From positions 124,001-188,000 of the forward strand of contig NZ_VDUZ01000011.1 in NCBI RefSeq assembly GCF_008039615.1: a DNA stretch of 64,000 nt, written 5' to 3'. The position numbers and the translations under genes are program-made. Position 1 is the first letter of the stretch. Each line of letters starts with the position of its first letter. The stretch is from Vineibacter terrae (lineage in GTDB: Bacteria > Pseudomonadota > Alphaproteobacteria > Reyranellales > Reyranellaceae). Below are positions 15,489-23,782 of the stretch, one piece after another. The notes under the pieces are model-generated. The model had not been told where the DNA came from. It ran no database searches and worked only from the letters and a program-made list of their open reading frames with translations.

Positions 15489-16126
15489 CTGGTTGACAGT
15501 GCTTCGAGGTAGGACAGGGCTTCGCTCTCGCCGACGACGTCGGCGTACTTGCTCTCGAGGTCGAACAGGTTGGCTTCGTGCGGCCGCGCGTCGCGATCCC
15601 CGACGGCATCCCGGATCACGACCGGAATGAATCCATTCTGCATGGCGTCGACGGCCGTCGCCCGGACGCAGCCGCTGGTGGTCACGCCGGTGATGATCAC
15701 GGTGTCGATGGATGCGGCGGTCAACGACGCGGCGAGCGAGGTGCCGAAGAAGGCGCTCGCGTACTGCTTTGTGATGATGAGCTCACCGGGGGCGGGCTCG
15801 ATCCCGGCCGCGAAGGCGCCCAGGGCGGAGCCTTCCTCGAACACGGACAGCGCCTTGACCTTGCGGAAGAAGACGCCGCCATCGGCGCCGCCGGCCCGAT
15901 AGACGACGCGTGTGAACGCGATCAGGACGCCGGCCTGCCGCGCGGCGGCGAGCAGCCGCACCGACGACTGCCGTGCGGGCTCGACCGCGGGGGCATGCAG
16001 CGGCGAGCCGGGCTCGAAATAGGCCTGGACGAGGTCGACCAGGACCAGCGCCGGGCGGCGTCCGAATCCGAGCCGGCCGCGAAAGCCGGCCTTGGCATAG
16101 TCCTGCGCGAGATCGCTGTCGCTCAC
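15485..16126 (-). CDS. Isochorismatase-like cysteine hydrolase
   Basis: About 213 residues. The fold's catalytic triad is visible: Asp in ALVLVDLVQAYF, Lys in ELIITKQYASAFFGT and Cys in ITGVTTSGCVRATAVDAMQNGF. The nearest named relatives by motif are N-carbamoylsarcosine amidases, which cleave carbamoyl-amides. I took the GTG at 16126 (VSDSDLAQDY), with GGAGGAG about 7 bases upstream; the tandem GTG at 16129 is also possible. It is coupled to the PEP-mutase-type gene (ATGA overlap), so an amide-bearing acid may be processed by the two enzymes in turn. Confidence 0.85.
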   Translation of the reverse strand: MSDSDLAQDYAKAGFRGRLGFGRRPALVLVDLVQAYFEPGSPLHAPAVEPARQSSVRLLAAARQAGVLIAFTRVVYRAGGADGGVFFRKVKALSVFEEGSALGAFAAGIEPAPGELIITKQYASAFFGTSLAASLTAASIDTVIITGVTTSGCVRATAVDAMQNGFIPVVIRDAVGDRDARPHEANLFDLESKYADVVGESEALSYLEALSTR

Positions 16127-16151
16127 CACGCTTCTCCTCCGGTTGCAGCGC

Positions 16152-16895
16152 TCAATGGTCGAGCAGCAGGGAGCCCCATCCGGCCACCTTGTCGTCGATG
16201 CCCGACTCGCGCAGCGCATGCCAGTAGATCGCGGTGTTGATGGCCATCACGGGCTTGCCCAGCCAGACTTCGGCGAATCCTGCCAGCCGCGCCATCGCGA
16301 GGTTGGTCCCGACCTGGACGATGGCATCGACGCCGGGCCCGTCGACCTGCCGGATCGCTTCCGCGAGCCGGGCCTCGCTCACATGCGCGATCGATACCGG
16401 GCTGTCGCACTTGAGGCCGATGATCTTCGCCACCGAGAAGCCGCATTCCTCGAAGAAGCGCACGACGTTGCGATCGCCAACCGGCTGGTAAGGCGTGACG
16501 ACTCCCAGGCGCTTGGCGCCGTAGAGGCGCAGCGCCACCTGGCACGCATCGGCGCCCATCGAGACCGCGAGCCGGCTATGCTCCTCGAGCTCGCGCTTGA
16601 GCCTGCGGCTGGCTTCCAGCCCGTCCCAGAACGTCTCGGCCGAGATTCCGAGCACCAGGCGATCCGGCTCGCACGACATGATGCTGTCCACCGCCTCGGT
16701 CTGCGCCGCGCCGATCAGGCGGATGAGCTCGCTGAAATCGGCGTCGTTGCGCAACGGAATGTTCGGGATGCGGATCCGGCTGATGTGGTTCGTGACGCCG
16801 TGCGGGCGCATCGAATCGAATTCCGGCTGCACGCTCGTGTTCGTCGAGGGCACGAGGATGCCGAGCTTCTTCCGCCAGCCCAGCGAATCGGTCAT
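16152..16895 (-). CDS. Asp/Glu racemase superfamily protein (maleate isomerase/arylmalonate decarboxylase-like)
   Basis: A 247-residue protein starting LGWRKKLGILVPSTNTSVQPEFD, the usual opening of maleate cis-trans isomerases and arylmalonate decarboxylases. The two sites that carry catalytic Cys in this superfamily here read LVLGISAETFWDG (Ser85 region) and IVQVGTNLAMARLA, so neither Cys is present at the expected places. Further conserved parts are RLGVVTPYQPVGDRNVVRFFEECGF and GKPVMAINTAIYWHALR. Chemistry without the Cys pair is uncertain. It sits between the TRAP operon and the hydrolase genes, on the same strand. Confidence 0.8.
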   Translation of the reverse strand: MTDSLGWRKKLGILVPSTNTSVQPEFDSMRPHGVTNHISRIRIPNIPLRNDADFSELIRLIGAAQTEAVDSIMSCEPDRLVLGISAETFWDGLEASRRLKRELEEHSRLAVSMGADACQVALRLYGAKRLGVVTPYQPVGDRNVVRFFEECGFSVAKIIGLKCDSPVSIAHVSEARLAEAIRQVDGPGVDAIVQVGTNLAMARLAGFAEVWLGKPVMAINTAIYWHALRESGIDDKVAGWGSLLLDH

Positions 16896-16953
16896 GGCCT
16901 GTCTCCTTCGCCGGGCGCGGGCGGACTCCCGTCGCGCCCGGCCGGCATGGTGG

Positions 16954-18018
16954 TCAGTTGGGCGAGGCCTGCAGGTTCACGACCTTGCCGACGGTCGCAT
17001 TCCAGCGGGCCGTGCAGTCGGTCCCGCAACGCTTGGCCCATCGCGGCAGGACCGTCTTCAGCAGGGCTTCCTTGCGGAGCGCCAGGTCGCTTTCCGACAC
17101 GGTGCTGAGCGTCATCTTCGCTGCCGGCCCCTCCGAGCAAGGCGCGGTGCCGGTGTTGCAGGCGATGCCGAGGTCGTTCTCGCGCCGGTTCTGCTCCCAG
17201 ACGTCGGCTTCGAGGGTCTTGATCTGCGCCAGGAGGAAGGACTGCACGCCGGCCGGCAGCTTGTTCCAGAAGGCGAGGTTGGCAGCCTGGGCGCTGCTGC
17301 CCCAGTTGATAGGCAGCGGATGGAGGAACTTCGCCGACTCGAACCATTTGGCCTTGTAGCCGCCGAGCGTGCCCGTGATGGCGCAGTCGATCACACCGTT
17401 GGCCAGCGCCTGCTGGACCTCGCCGAAGGCCATGCTGACGCCGGAGCCGCCGAAATGCTCGATGAAGTCCGACTGCGACGCGCCGGAGGTACGGACGCGC
17501 TTGCCCTTGAGGTCGGCCAGGCCCCGGATCTGCTCGCGGCAATAGAGGACCTGCGCCTGGAACGACCACAACCCCAGGAGCTTCACCTTGAACTCCTTTT
17601 CGTAGTAGCGCTCCAGCTCCGGCCGGAACGCCTGTGTCACCTGGCTGAACACCTCGATGGTCGGCGAGACGCCGGCGAGGTCGGTGGCATCATTGATCGG
17701 CGCGTCGCCCGCCATATGGCCCATTTGGGCCGTCGCGATGTCGAAGAGGCCTTGCCGCAGCAGGCGGAAGACCTCGGGGCCCTTCAGCCCCATCTCGTTC
17801 CACGGCTTGATCTTCGCGGTCACGGCACCGTCCGAGGCGTCCGGGATCTTGTGGGTCCAGAACGGGGCCTCGAGATCCTTGTACTGGGTTGTGATACCGA
17901 GGTTGCCGACCACGTTGACGGTGGTCTTCGGCAGCGGATCGGCCGCCTGCGCGGCGAATGCAAGGCCCACCGACGCCACGGCGACAACGGCGATCCGTCC
18001 TCTCAACGAGCTGTTCAT
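16954..18018 (-). CDS. TRAP transporter substrate-binding protein (DctP family)
   Basis: A 354-residue periplasmic receptor with signal peptide MNSSLRGRIAVVAVASVGLAFAAQAADP. The DctP pattern is visible in GLFDIATAQMGHMAG, LADLKGKRVRTSGASQSDFIEHFGGSGVSMAFGEVQQALANGVIDCAITG, the region that includes the conserved substrate carboxylate-binding Arg. It is unusually Cys-rich near the C-terminus (ACNTGTAPC, RCGTDC), suggesting two disulfides. It follows dctM by 12 bases, giving a complete TRAP system in the order Q-M-P. Confidence 0.9.
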   Translation of the reverse strand: MNSSLRGRIAVVAVASVGLAFAAQAADPLPKTTVNVVGNLGITTQYKDLEAPFWTHKIPDASDGAVTAKIKPWNEMGLKGPEVFRLLRQGLFDIATAQMGHMAGDAPINDATDLAGVSPTIEVFSQVTQAFRPELERYYEKEFKVKLLGLWSFQAQVLYCREQIRGLADLKGKRVRTSGASQSDFIEHFGGSGVSMAFGEVQQALANGVIDCAITGTLGGYKAKWFESAKFLHPLPINWGSSAQAANLAFWNKLPAGVQSFLLAQIKTLEADVWEQNRRENDLGIACNTGTAPCSEGPAAKMTLSTVSESDLALRKEALLKTVLPRWAKRCGTDCTARWNATVGKVVNLQASPN

Positions 18019-18030
18019 GAGTGTCTCCCT

Positions 18031-19323
18031 TTATTTTCCGCTCAAGGCACGCGGCAGCCAGAGCGCAAGGTCCGGCGCCGCAATGAGAAGCCCGATCAGC
18101 GCCAGCATCATCAGGAGGAAGGGAGCCGACCCGCGCACGACGTCGCGAAATGGCCCCTGTCCGCGCACCGACTGCACGACGAAGAGATTCATGCCGATCG
18201 GCGGGGTGATCAGCGCCGCCTCGATCAGGATGACGAAGACCACGCCGAACCAGACCGGGCTGTAGCCGAGCTTGGTGATGATCGGCACGACGATGGGCGT
18301 CGTCGCGATCATCAAGGTCAATGTCTCGACGAAACAGCCGAGCACGAGGTAGGCCGCGATGATCACCAGGAGGACCGCGAGCGGCGACCAGTCCAGGCGT
18401 GTCATCGCCATCACCACCGCATCGGTGATGCCCAGGGTCGACATGACGAAATTGACGAAGAGCGCCGCGATGACGATCAGCATCACCATGGACGTGGTCC
18501 GCACCGTGCCCTCGAAGGCGCGCAGCAGCGCGGCCACGCTGAGCCGCCGGTTCGCCAGCGCCAGCAGAAGCGACGCGACGACCCCCAGCGAAGCGGCCTC
18601 GGTCGGGGTCGCCAGGCCGGCGTAGATCGAGCCGACGACAAGAAGGAACAGGAGCAGCGGCGGGCCGAGGCTGACGAGGCTGCGGATCCGCTCAAGCGTG
18701 CCGACGGGGAGCGACCGCTTTCCGCCGAGGGCCGGCCGCACCAGGCAGATCACCCAGACCGCCAGGGAAAACAGCCCCGCCAGGAGGAAGCCGGGAATGA
18801 ACGCCGCCAGGTACAGCTCGGGAACGGAGGTCTCCGACAGCATGCCGTAGATCACCATGTTGATGCTGGGCGGGATCAGGATCCCGAGCGTGCCGCCGGC
18901 GGCGATCGTGCCGAGGAAGAGCGCCGGGTTGTACCCGTGCCGCCGCATGTTCGGCATCGAGACGGTGCCGATCGTGGCGGCCGTGGCGACGCTCGATCCC
19001 GACGTGGCGGCGAAGATGGCGCTGGCGGCGATGTTCGTGTGCATCAGGCCGCCCGGCAGCTGGCCGACCCACCTGTCCAGGCCATCGTACATGCGCTCGG
19101 TGACGCCCGATCGCAGCAGGATCTCGCCGGTCAGGATGAACATCGGCACCGCGAGCAGGATGAAATCGCTGCTGGCAGCCCACATCAGCTCGCCCAGGGC
19201 CTTGAGCAGCGGGAAGGGGGAGTAGATCGACGACAGCGCCGCGCCCAGGAAGCCCAGCGCCGAGGCCACATGCAGGGCGCTACCGACCAGCACAAGCAGG
19301 AGGAGGACGGCAACCAGCAACAT
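18031..19323 (-). CDS. TRAP transporter large permease (DctM)
   Basis: A 430-residue membrane protein with about 12 hydrophobic segments. Typical DctM sequences are VPMFILTGEILLRSGVTERMYDGLD, ATSGSSVATAATIGTVSMPNM, GGTLGILIPPSINMVIYG and LITPPIGMNLFVVQSV. The ATG at 19323 overlaps the dctQ stop (TGATG). The minus-strand frame remains open far upstream through antisense of dctQ, but the M domain clearly starts here. It catalyses sodium-coupled uptake with the DctQ and DctP partners. Confidence 0.92.
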   Translation of the reverse strand: MLLVAVLLLLVLVGSALHVASALGFLGAALSSIYSPFPLLKALGELMWAASSDFILLAVPMFILTGEILLRSGVTERMYDGLDRWVGQLPGGLMHTNIAASAIFAATSGSSVATAATIGTVSMPNMRRHGYNPALFLGTIAAGGTLGILIPPSINMVIYGMLSETSVPELYLAAFIPGFLLAGLFSLAVWVICLVRPALGGKRSLPVGTLERIRSLVSLGPPLLLFLLVVGSIYAGLATPTEAASLGVVASLLLALANRRLSVAALLRAFEGTVRTTSMVMLIVIAALFVNFVMSTLGITDAVVMAMTRLDWSPLAVLLVIIAAYLVLGCFVETLTLMIATTPIVVPIITKLGYSPVWFGVVFVILIEAALITPPIGMNLFVVQSVRGQGPFRDVVRGSAPFLLMMLALIGLLIAAPDLALWLPRALSGK

Positions 19324-19925
19324 CACCGCGCCTCCGGCCGCTGCGCGTCGCGGCCGCGCTGGTGTGCCTCGGTGCTCGCCTCGATCTCCTCCTCGAGGCT
19401 GACAATGCCGACCTCGCGCTCCACGGCATCGAAGCGGCCGCGCGCGAGAAGGACGATGGTACGCCCCGCAAGCCATGTGGTCGTGATCAGGAACCAGATG
19501 AGCCCGGCGAGCCAGATGCCCTGCGGGATCACCAGCGGCACAGCCAGCGCCGAGTTTGAGCGCGCGCCCAGCGTCAGGCTCTCGGCGACCGTCTGGATGC
19601 CGAACCATGTCAGCGCGAACGCGACCGCAGCCAGCGACAGGATGGCGAGCAGGTCGAGCCCGCGGCGGACGCCGGCGGGTGCCAGGATGTAGAGCACTTC
19701 GATCCGGACATGAGCCTTGGTCGTCAGGGCGAAAGCGAAGCCGAGGGAGACGGTCGCGGCCAAGGCGTAGGTACTGAGCTCGAAGCTTTCGAAGATCGTC
19801 GATGCGAAGAGATTGCGTGCCACCACGTCGCACGTGATCAGCACAGCCGATGCCAGCATCAGCCCGCCCCCGATCCAGGCGAGCCACTGTGAACCGCGCG
19901 CCGTGAACGCCGGACGCTCGCTCAT
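19323..19925 (-). CDS. TRAP transporter small permease (DctQ)
   Basis: A 200-residue membrane protein with four hydrophobic segments. The DctQ signature is RNLFASTIFESFELSTYALAATVSLGFAFALTTKAHVRIEVLY. It has a longer than usual acidic and charged C-terminal tail (EREVGIVSLEEEIEASTEAHQRGRDAQRPEAR). It is the first gene of the TRAP operon, with GGGAGAAGG upstream and a TGTCCGGACA palindrome 12 bases ahead of the ATG. Confidence 0.9.
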   Translation of the reverse strand: MSERPAFTARGSQWLAWIGGGLMLASAVLITCDVVARNLFASTIFESFELSTYALAATVSLGFAFALTTKAHVRIEVLYILAPAGVRRGLDLLAILSLAAVAFALTWFGIQTVAESLTLGARSNSALAVPLVIPQGIWLAGLIWFLITTTWLAGRTIVLLARGRFDAVEREVGIVSLEEEIEASTEAHQRGRDAQRPEAR

Positions 19926-19936
19926 TGACCTTCTCC

Positions 19937-19948
19937 CTGTCCGGACAA
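19937..19948. promoter_or_regulatory. Operator-like palindrome, regulon site 1
   Basis: CTGTCCGGACAA has a perfect 10-bp core, TGTCCGGACA. It lies just upstream of dctQ and shares the motif with sites at 24657, 36718 and 39339. Confidence 0.65.
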
Positions 19949-20068
19949 ATTAGTGCTGCTTCCTGCCAGCATGATCTTCTCCCTGCGTGCCCGGTTCTTC
20001 GCGCCCGCAGGGGCGCTCCTGCAAGCAGCGCGCCAGCGCGTCGGCCAAGGCGCGGCGCCGTCCGCTGA

Positions 20069-20082
20069 TTTGTCCGCACAAA
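20069..20082. promoter_or_regulatory. Variant regulon site with one mismatch
   Basis: TTTGTCCGCACAAA differs from the perfect 14-bp palindrome at 36718-36731 by one base. It lies 120 bases upstream of site 1 in the gap between the TRAP operon and the cupin gene, and may be a secondary operator. Apart from the operator-like sites, the 393-base gap holds no gene that I can support. Confidence 0.5.
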
Positions 20083-20121
20083 AAACTGGAAGCAGATGAG
20101 CGGTCGTCGGCATCGGTGCAG

Positions 20122-20295
20122 ATTGTGTACAATGGAGAGGCATCAGGATATGGACATCCACGGCCTTGCGGCTGAAGCTGCCCGAATATCCGTCAGGACG
20201 CCACACAAAACAAGCCATTCTTCGATGGGGTTGGCCTGGTGGCCATCCTTGTTAGAAGTGCGATTGCAATCCTCGTTGCGCCTATTGTATACACT
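20122..20295. promoter_or_regulatory. Two ATTGT-N2-ACAAT-type sites upstream of the cupin gene
   Basis: ATTGT-GT-ACAAT at 20122-20133 and ATTGT-AT-ACACT at 20284-20295 share half-sites and spacing. The second lies 23 bases before the cupin ATG. Their form fits GntR-family operators (FadR/VanR-like). They differ from the TTGT-CCGG-ACAA sites by a shorter centre, suggesting a second regulator. Confidence 0.45.
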
Positions 20296-20318
20296 CGTGG
20301 AAACTGAAGGACACCACA

Positions 20319-20702
20319 ATGCCACAGACGCGCAGGCTCGAGCCGACGGACCGCACGTTCGCCAGCTCCTCGGATATCGCTCCCGAGACGATCACCGCCG
20401 TTGAAGGGGTCCGCGAGCAGGGCCACCTCGTTGTCAAGAAGCTGCTCGTGGGCGAGGAGATCCTCATGCTCGAGGTCTTCCGTGGAAAGGGCCTGATCGA
20501 CCCGGTCCACAAGCATATGGATCACGAGTCGATGGGCTATCTCATCAGCGGCAAGCTGCGGCTGGTGATCGGCGGCAAGGAGCTTGTCGCCGGTCCCGGC
20601 ACGGCCTGGGTGCACCCCGTCGGCGTCGACCATTTCAGCGAGGCGCTCGAGGAGTGCCATCAGCTCGAGATCAAGTCCCCGCCGATGAAGACCTGGACGT
20701 GA
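20319..20702 (+). CDS. Cupin-domain protein
   Basis: A 127-residue single-domain cupin. Motif 1 appears as DPVHKHMDHESMGYLISGKLRLVIGG (metal-binding His-His-Glu positions) and motif 2 as GTAWVHPVGVDHFSEAL (His). It follows a region with two ATTGT...ACA operator-like sites. It could be a sensor, dioxygenase or isomerase; no specific reaction can be assigned. The next gene on the same strand, 43 bases on, is a 2OG-Fe(II) oxygenase-like protein. Confidence 0.85.
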   Translation: MPQTRRLEPTDRTFASSSDIAPETITAVEGVREQGHLVVKKLLVGEEILMLEVFRGKGLIDPVHKHMDHESMGYLISGKLRLVIGGKELVAGPGTAWVHPVGVDHFSEALEECHQLEIKSPPMKTWT

Positions 20703-20745
20703 CGCCCACGTCCACCCCGGCAGGCGGTCGTCGCGAGAAGGTGCC

Positions 20746-21537
20746 ATGATGCGAATCCCGAAATGGTCCCGGACAGGAGAGCCCGATCTCAGCCGCGAGA
20801 CTCTTGCCGCGCTGCTTGCCGACGAGATTCCCGCGATCCGGATCCGCAACTTCGCGACCCGCGGGGAATGCGCTTCATTTGCCGAGGCGGTCCGGCGCGC
20901 CGGCCTGAAGTACTACAGCGTCGCGCGGCGTATCGGCTATATCGGCCTGGCGCAGTATGAGTACCGCTGGGACCGGCCCAAGGAGGACTATTTTAGAGAC
21001 GTGCCGGCTGCGGACGCGCGCAAGGACGCGGTGCAGCGCGAGTCGTTCGATGCCGTCCAGCGGCTGATCGACCGTCTGGCCGAGCACTATCCTGACGGAC
21101 GGGTCGGCATCGCCCAGGAGCCGCTGGGCCGCTATTACGCCGGCATCATTCGCCATGCCTCGGACGGGGTGGACCTGCACGCCGATTTCGCGCCGTTCAA
21201 CGCGCCGCACTACCTGGTCGGGACGATCGATGCGCAGCTCGGCTGGAACCTCTACGCCGAGGAGCTCGTCGCCGGCGGCGAGACAACCGTGCACCACGCA
21301 CCCTGGAGCCCGCCGCTGCGGGACGACGAGATCCCACAAAGCTACAACCTGCCGCGGGAGACCGTCGCCGGCGCCGAGACCTTCACCTTTGCGCCGAACG
21401 TCGGCGATGTCGTGATCTTCAACACGCGCAATCCGCACGAAATTGCCGGTGGCACGGCTGCTCCCGGGCGTGACCGCATCTCGATCGGCTCCTTCATCGG
21501 ACGCCTGCCCAATCGAGATCTCGTCATGTGGTCCTAG
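20746..21537 (+). CDS. 2OG-Fe(II) oxygenase-like protein
   Basis: A 263-residue protein of the 2-oxoglutarate/iron oxygenase fold. The HxD motif is in GVDLHADFAPF (about residues 143-152), the distal His in NTRNPHEIAGG (about 229) and a following Arg in GRDRISIGSFIG that would bind 2-oxoglutarate. The family resembles uncharacterised prolyl-4-hydroxylase-like oxygenases. An ATGATG start follows AAGGTGCC. It lies between the cupin and the FCD regulator on the same strand. Confidence 0.75.
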   Translation: MMRIPKWSRTGEPDLSRETLAALLADEIPAIRIRNFATRGECASFAEAVRRAGLKYYSVARRIGYIGLAQYEYRWDRPKEDYFRDVPAADARKDAVQRESFDAVQRLIDRLAEHYPDGRVGIAQEPLGRYYAGIIRHASDGVDLHADFAPFNAPHYLVGTIDAQLGWNLYAEELVAGGETTVHHAPWSPPLRDDEIPQSYNLPRETVAGAETFTFAPNVGDVVIFNTRNPHEIAGGTAAPGRDRISIGSFIGRLPNRDLVMWS

Positions 21538-21549
21538 GCAAGGGGGCGC

Positions 21550-22344
21550 GTGGCGGTGGCGTTTCCAGGCGGACATGACGCCCGTCGGCGCGTCGGACGC
21601 GGATCCTCAGGAAATGCGGACGCGCACAAAGGGCCGGTCGTTGCCAGGGTGTACGCGATGATCCGTGCCGACATCATCGCCGGACGGCACCCGGCAGGGG
21701 GGCATTTGCGCGAGGAGCAGTTGGCCGAGGCGATCGGCGTCAGCCGGACGCCGGTGCGCGAGGCGCTGCGTCGGCTGGCGGCCGAAGGGCTGATCAAATT
21801 CGTGCCCAACCACGGCGCGTTCGTCAATTCCTGGTCCGCCGACGACCTGCGCAAGATTTTCGACCTGCGGGCGCTGCTGGAAAGCACGGCGGCCGGCCAG
21901 GCGGCGCCGCGCATGACGCCCCAGGCGATCGATCGGCTGCGCGAGCTGGCGGCGGGGATGGTCGAGCTTGCCGACCACCGCGCCGAGGGATATCTCGAGC
22001 GGATCTCCGATCTCAACCGCGCCTTCCACGATATCATCATGAAGACGGCGGACAACGAGCGCCTCTCGGGCAGCGTGGTACGCACCATCGAGTTTCCGAT
22101 CGTGCACCGCACGTTTCAACGCTACCGCCCGGCCGATCTGCGTCGAAGCCTCAATCACCATTGGGAGCTGATCGACGCGTTCGAGGCGCGGGACGCCGAG
22201 TGGGCCTCGGCCGTGATGCGCGCGCATGTGCTGGCCGCCAAGCATGTCATGTTGTCCAGATCGCCGTCTGCCGGGGAGGGGGATGCCGCGGCGGCGCCGC
22301 GCCCGCCCGCTCGACGCGTCAAGCGGCCGACGGGCCGGCTATGA
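21550..22344 (+). CDS. GntR family regulator, FCD subfamily
   Basis: A 264-residue FadR-type regulator. The winged HTH reads IIAGRHPAGGHLREEQLAEAIGVSRTPVREALRRLAAEGLIKFVPNHGAFV (about residues 42-92). The FCD domain follows: RKIFDLRALLESTAAGQAA, the metal-site Asp/His in LNRAFHDIIMKTADN, and HHWELIDAFEARDAEWASAVMRAHV with the last two conserved His. Such proteins sense organic acids. It is 12 bases behind the oxygenase and lies upstream of the MmgE/PrpD gene. It may bind the ATTGT-N2-ACAAT or TTGTCCGGACAA sites. Confidence 0.9.
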   Translation: MAVAFPGGHDARRRVGRGSSGNADAHKGPVVARVYAMIRADIIAGRHPAGGHLREEQLAEAIGVSRTPVREALRRLAAEGLIKFVPNHGAFVNSWSADDLRKIFDLRALLESTAAGQAAPRMTPQAIDRLRELAAGMVELADHRAEGYLERISDLNRAFHDIIMKTADNERLSGSVVRTIEFPIVHRTFQRYRPADLRRSLNHHWELIDAFEARDAEWASAVMRAHVLAAKHVMLSRSPSAGEGDAAAAPRPPARRVKRPTGRL

Positions 22345-22409
22345 TCGGCAGCATCGGTGCATCAGCGTGCGCCCGATGCACCCGTCACCTCGCCTTGATG
22401 TGAGTAGCC

Positions 22410-23765
22410 ATGGCCGCCACCGAACGTCTGCTGCATCACATCACGACGCTGCGATACGAGGACATTCCTGCCGCCGCCATCGAAGCGGCCAAGGCGCTGA
22501 CCCTCGACACGCTGGCCGTCTGCGTCGCCGGAAGCACGTCGCCGCATGCCGGGGCCATTGCCGCATGCGCGGCGGGCTGGGGCGCCGGCGAGGAGGCGCA
22601 CGTGCTGGGGACCGGCAAGGCGCTGCCGGCGCCTGCCGCCGCCCTGGTCAACGCCTTCCAGGCGCACAGCCAGGAGTGGGACTGCGTCCACGAGCCGGCC
22701 GTCGTGCATTCGCTCGCCACGATCCAATCGGCGGTTCTTGCCGCTGCCGAGCGGCGCGGCGGGCTCTGCGGTCGCGAGTTCCTGCTCGCGCTCGCCGCTG
22801 GCGTCGATGCCTCCGCGACGATCGGCATGAGCTCGCGCTCCCGCCTGAAATTCTTCCGCCCGGCGACGGCGGGCACGCTGGGCGTCGCCGCGGCGCTCGG
22901 CAAGCTCGAACGCTTCGATGTCGCCACGCTGCGCGATGCCTTGGGCCTTGCCTTCAGCCAGGCGGCCGGGACGATGCAGGCGCATGTCGAGGGCAAGCCG
23001 ACATTGGCGCTGCAGGTCGGGATGGCGACCCGAGCCGGCATGAATGCCGCCGATCTGGCGGCGGCCGGAGTTCCCGGGCCGCACGACATGCTTGAAGGGC
23101 CGTTTGGCTTCTTCGAGGTGATGGAAGGCGAGTGGGATGTTGCGCCGTTCGATGCGCTGGGACGGATCTCGCGCATTGCCGAGGTGAGCATCAAGCCCTT
23201 CCCGACGGGGCGCGCGACACATGCCGGCATCGACGGCATCCAGAGGCTGGTCGCGGCGGAGCGGATCGAGGCTGCCGAGGTGGAGCGCTTGACGCTCGAG
23301 GCACCGCCGCTCATCCACCAACTGGTCGGGCGTCCCTGGCGCGAGGCGATGACCGCCAGCTATGCCCGGCTGTGCTTCCCGTTCGTCGGCGCGGTGGCGC
23401 TGACCTGCGGCACGGTCGACGCTTCCGACTTCCAGCCTGGACGGCTTGCCGACCCGGCGCTGCGCGCCCTGGCCGAACGGATCGAGGTGGCCATCGACGC
23501 AAATCCCGATCCGAATGCGCTGGTGCCCCAGACCGTGCGTGCGCACCTGCGATCGGGGGTGGTGCGCGAGGCGCGGGTCGACCATATGCTCGGCAGCCCT
23601 GTCAATCCCCTCACCGCGGCACAGCGCGAAGACAAGGTCCGCCGCGCCTGGCGGCAGTCGGCACGTCCTCTCGATGCCGAAGCCGTCGAACGCGTCATTG
23701 CGCTCGCTGGCCGGCTGGAGGAGCTGGACGATATACGGCTGCTCGGTCGGCTGGCCGTGCCATGA
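22410..23765 (+). CDS. MmgE/PrpD family protein
   Basis: A 451-residue member of the family that contains 2-methylcitrate dehydratase (PrpD) and cis-aconitate decarboxylase. Matching segments are EAAKALTLDTLAVCVAGS, AFQAHSQEWDCVHEPAVVHS (family DDTH-like region), MSSRSRLKFFRPATAGTLGVAAALGK, ALGLAFSQAAGTMQAHVEGKPTLALQVGMATRAG and FPTGRATHAGIDGI. The usual DD(T/V)H motif is altered to WDCVH. The exact hydro-lyase or decarboxylase activity cannot be told. It lies between two GntR regulators. Confidence 0.88.
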   Translation: MAATERLLHHITTLRYEDIPAAAIEAAKALTLDTLAVCVAGSTSPHAGAIAACAAGWGAGEEAHVLGTGKALPAPAAALVNAFQAHSQEWDCVHEPAVVHSLATIQSAVLAAAERRGGLCGREFLLALAAGVDASATIGMSSRSRLKFFRPATAGTLGVAAALGKLERFDVATLRDALGLAFSQAAGTMQAHVEGKPTLALQVGMATRAGMNAADLAAAGVPGPHDMLEGPFGFFEVMEGEWDVAPFDALGRISRIAEVSIKPFPTGRATHAGIDGIQRLVAAERIEAAEVERLTLEAPPLIHQLVGRPWREAMTASYARLCFPFVGAVALTCGTVDASDFQPGRLADPALRALAERIEVAIDANPDPNALVPQTVRAHLRSGVVREARVDHMLGSPVNPLTAAQREDKVRRAWRQSARPLDAEAVERVIALAGRLEELDDIRLLGRLAVP

Positions 23766-23782
23766 CCGCGCCTCGCATCCTG

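Noticed and set aside
16597-19692. A 1031-codon plus-strand open frame
   Set aside because: It is antisense to the TRAP operon and racemase-like gene; the translation is Arg/His/Asp-rich low-complexity with no domains.
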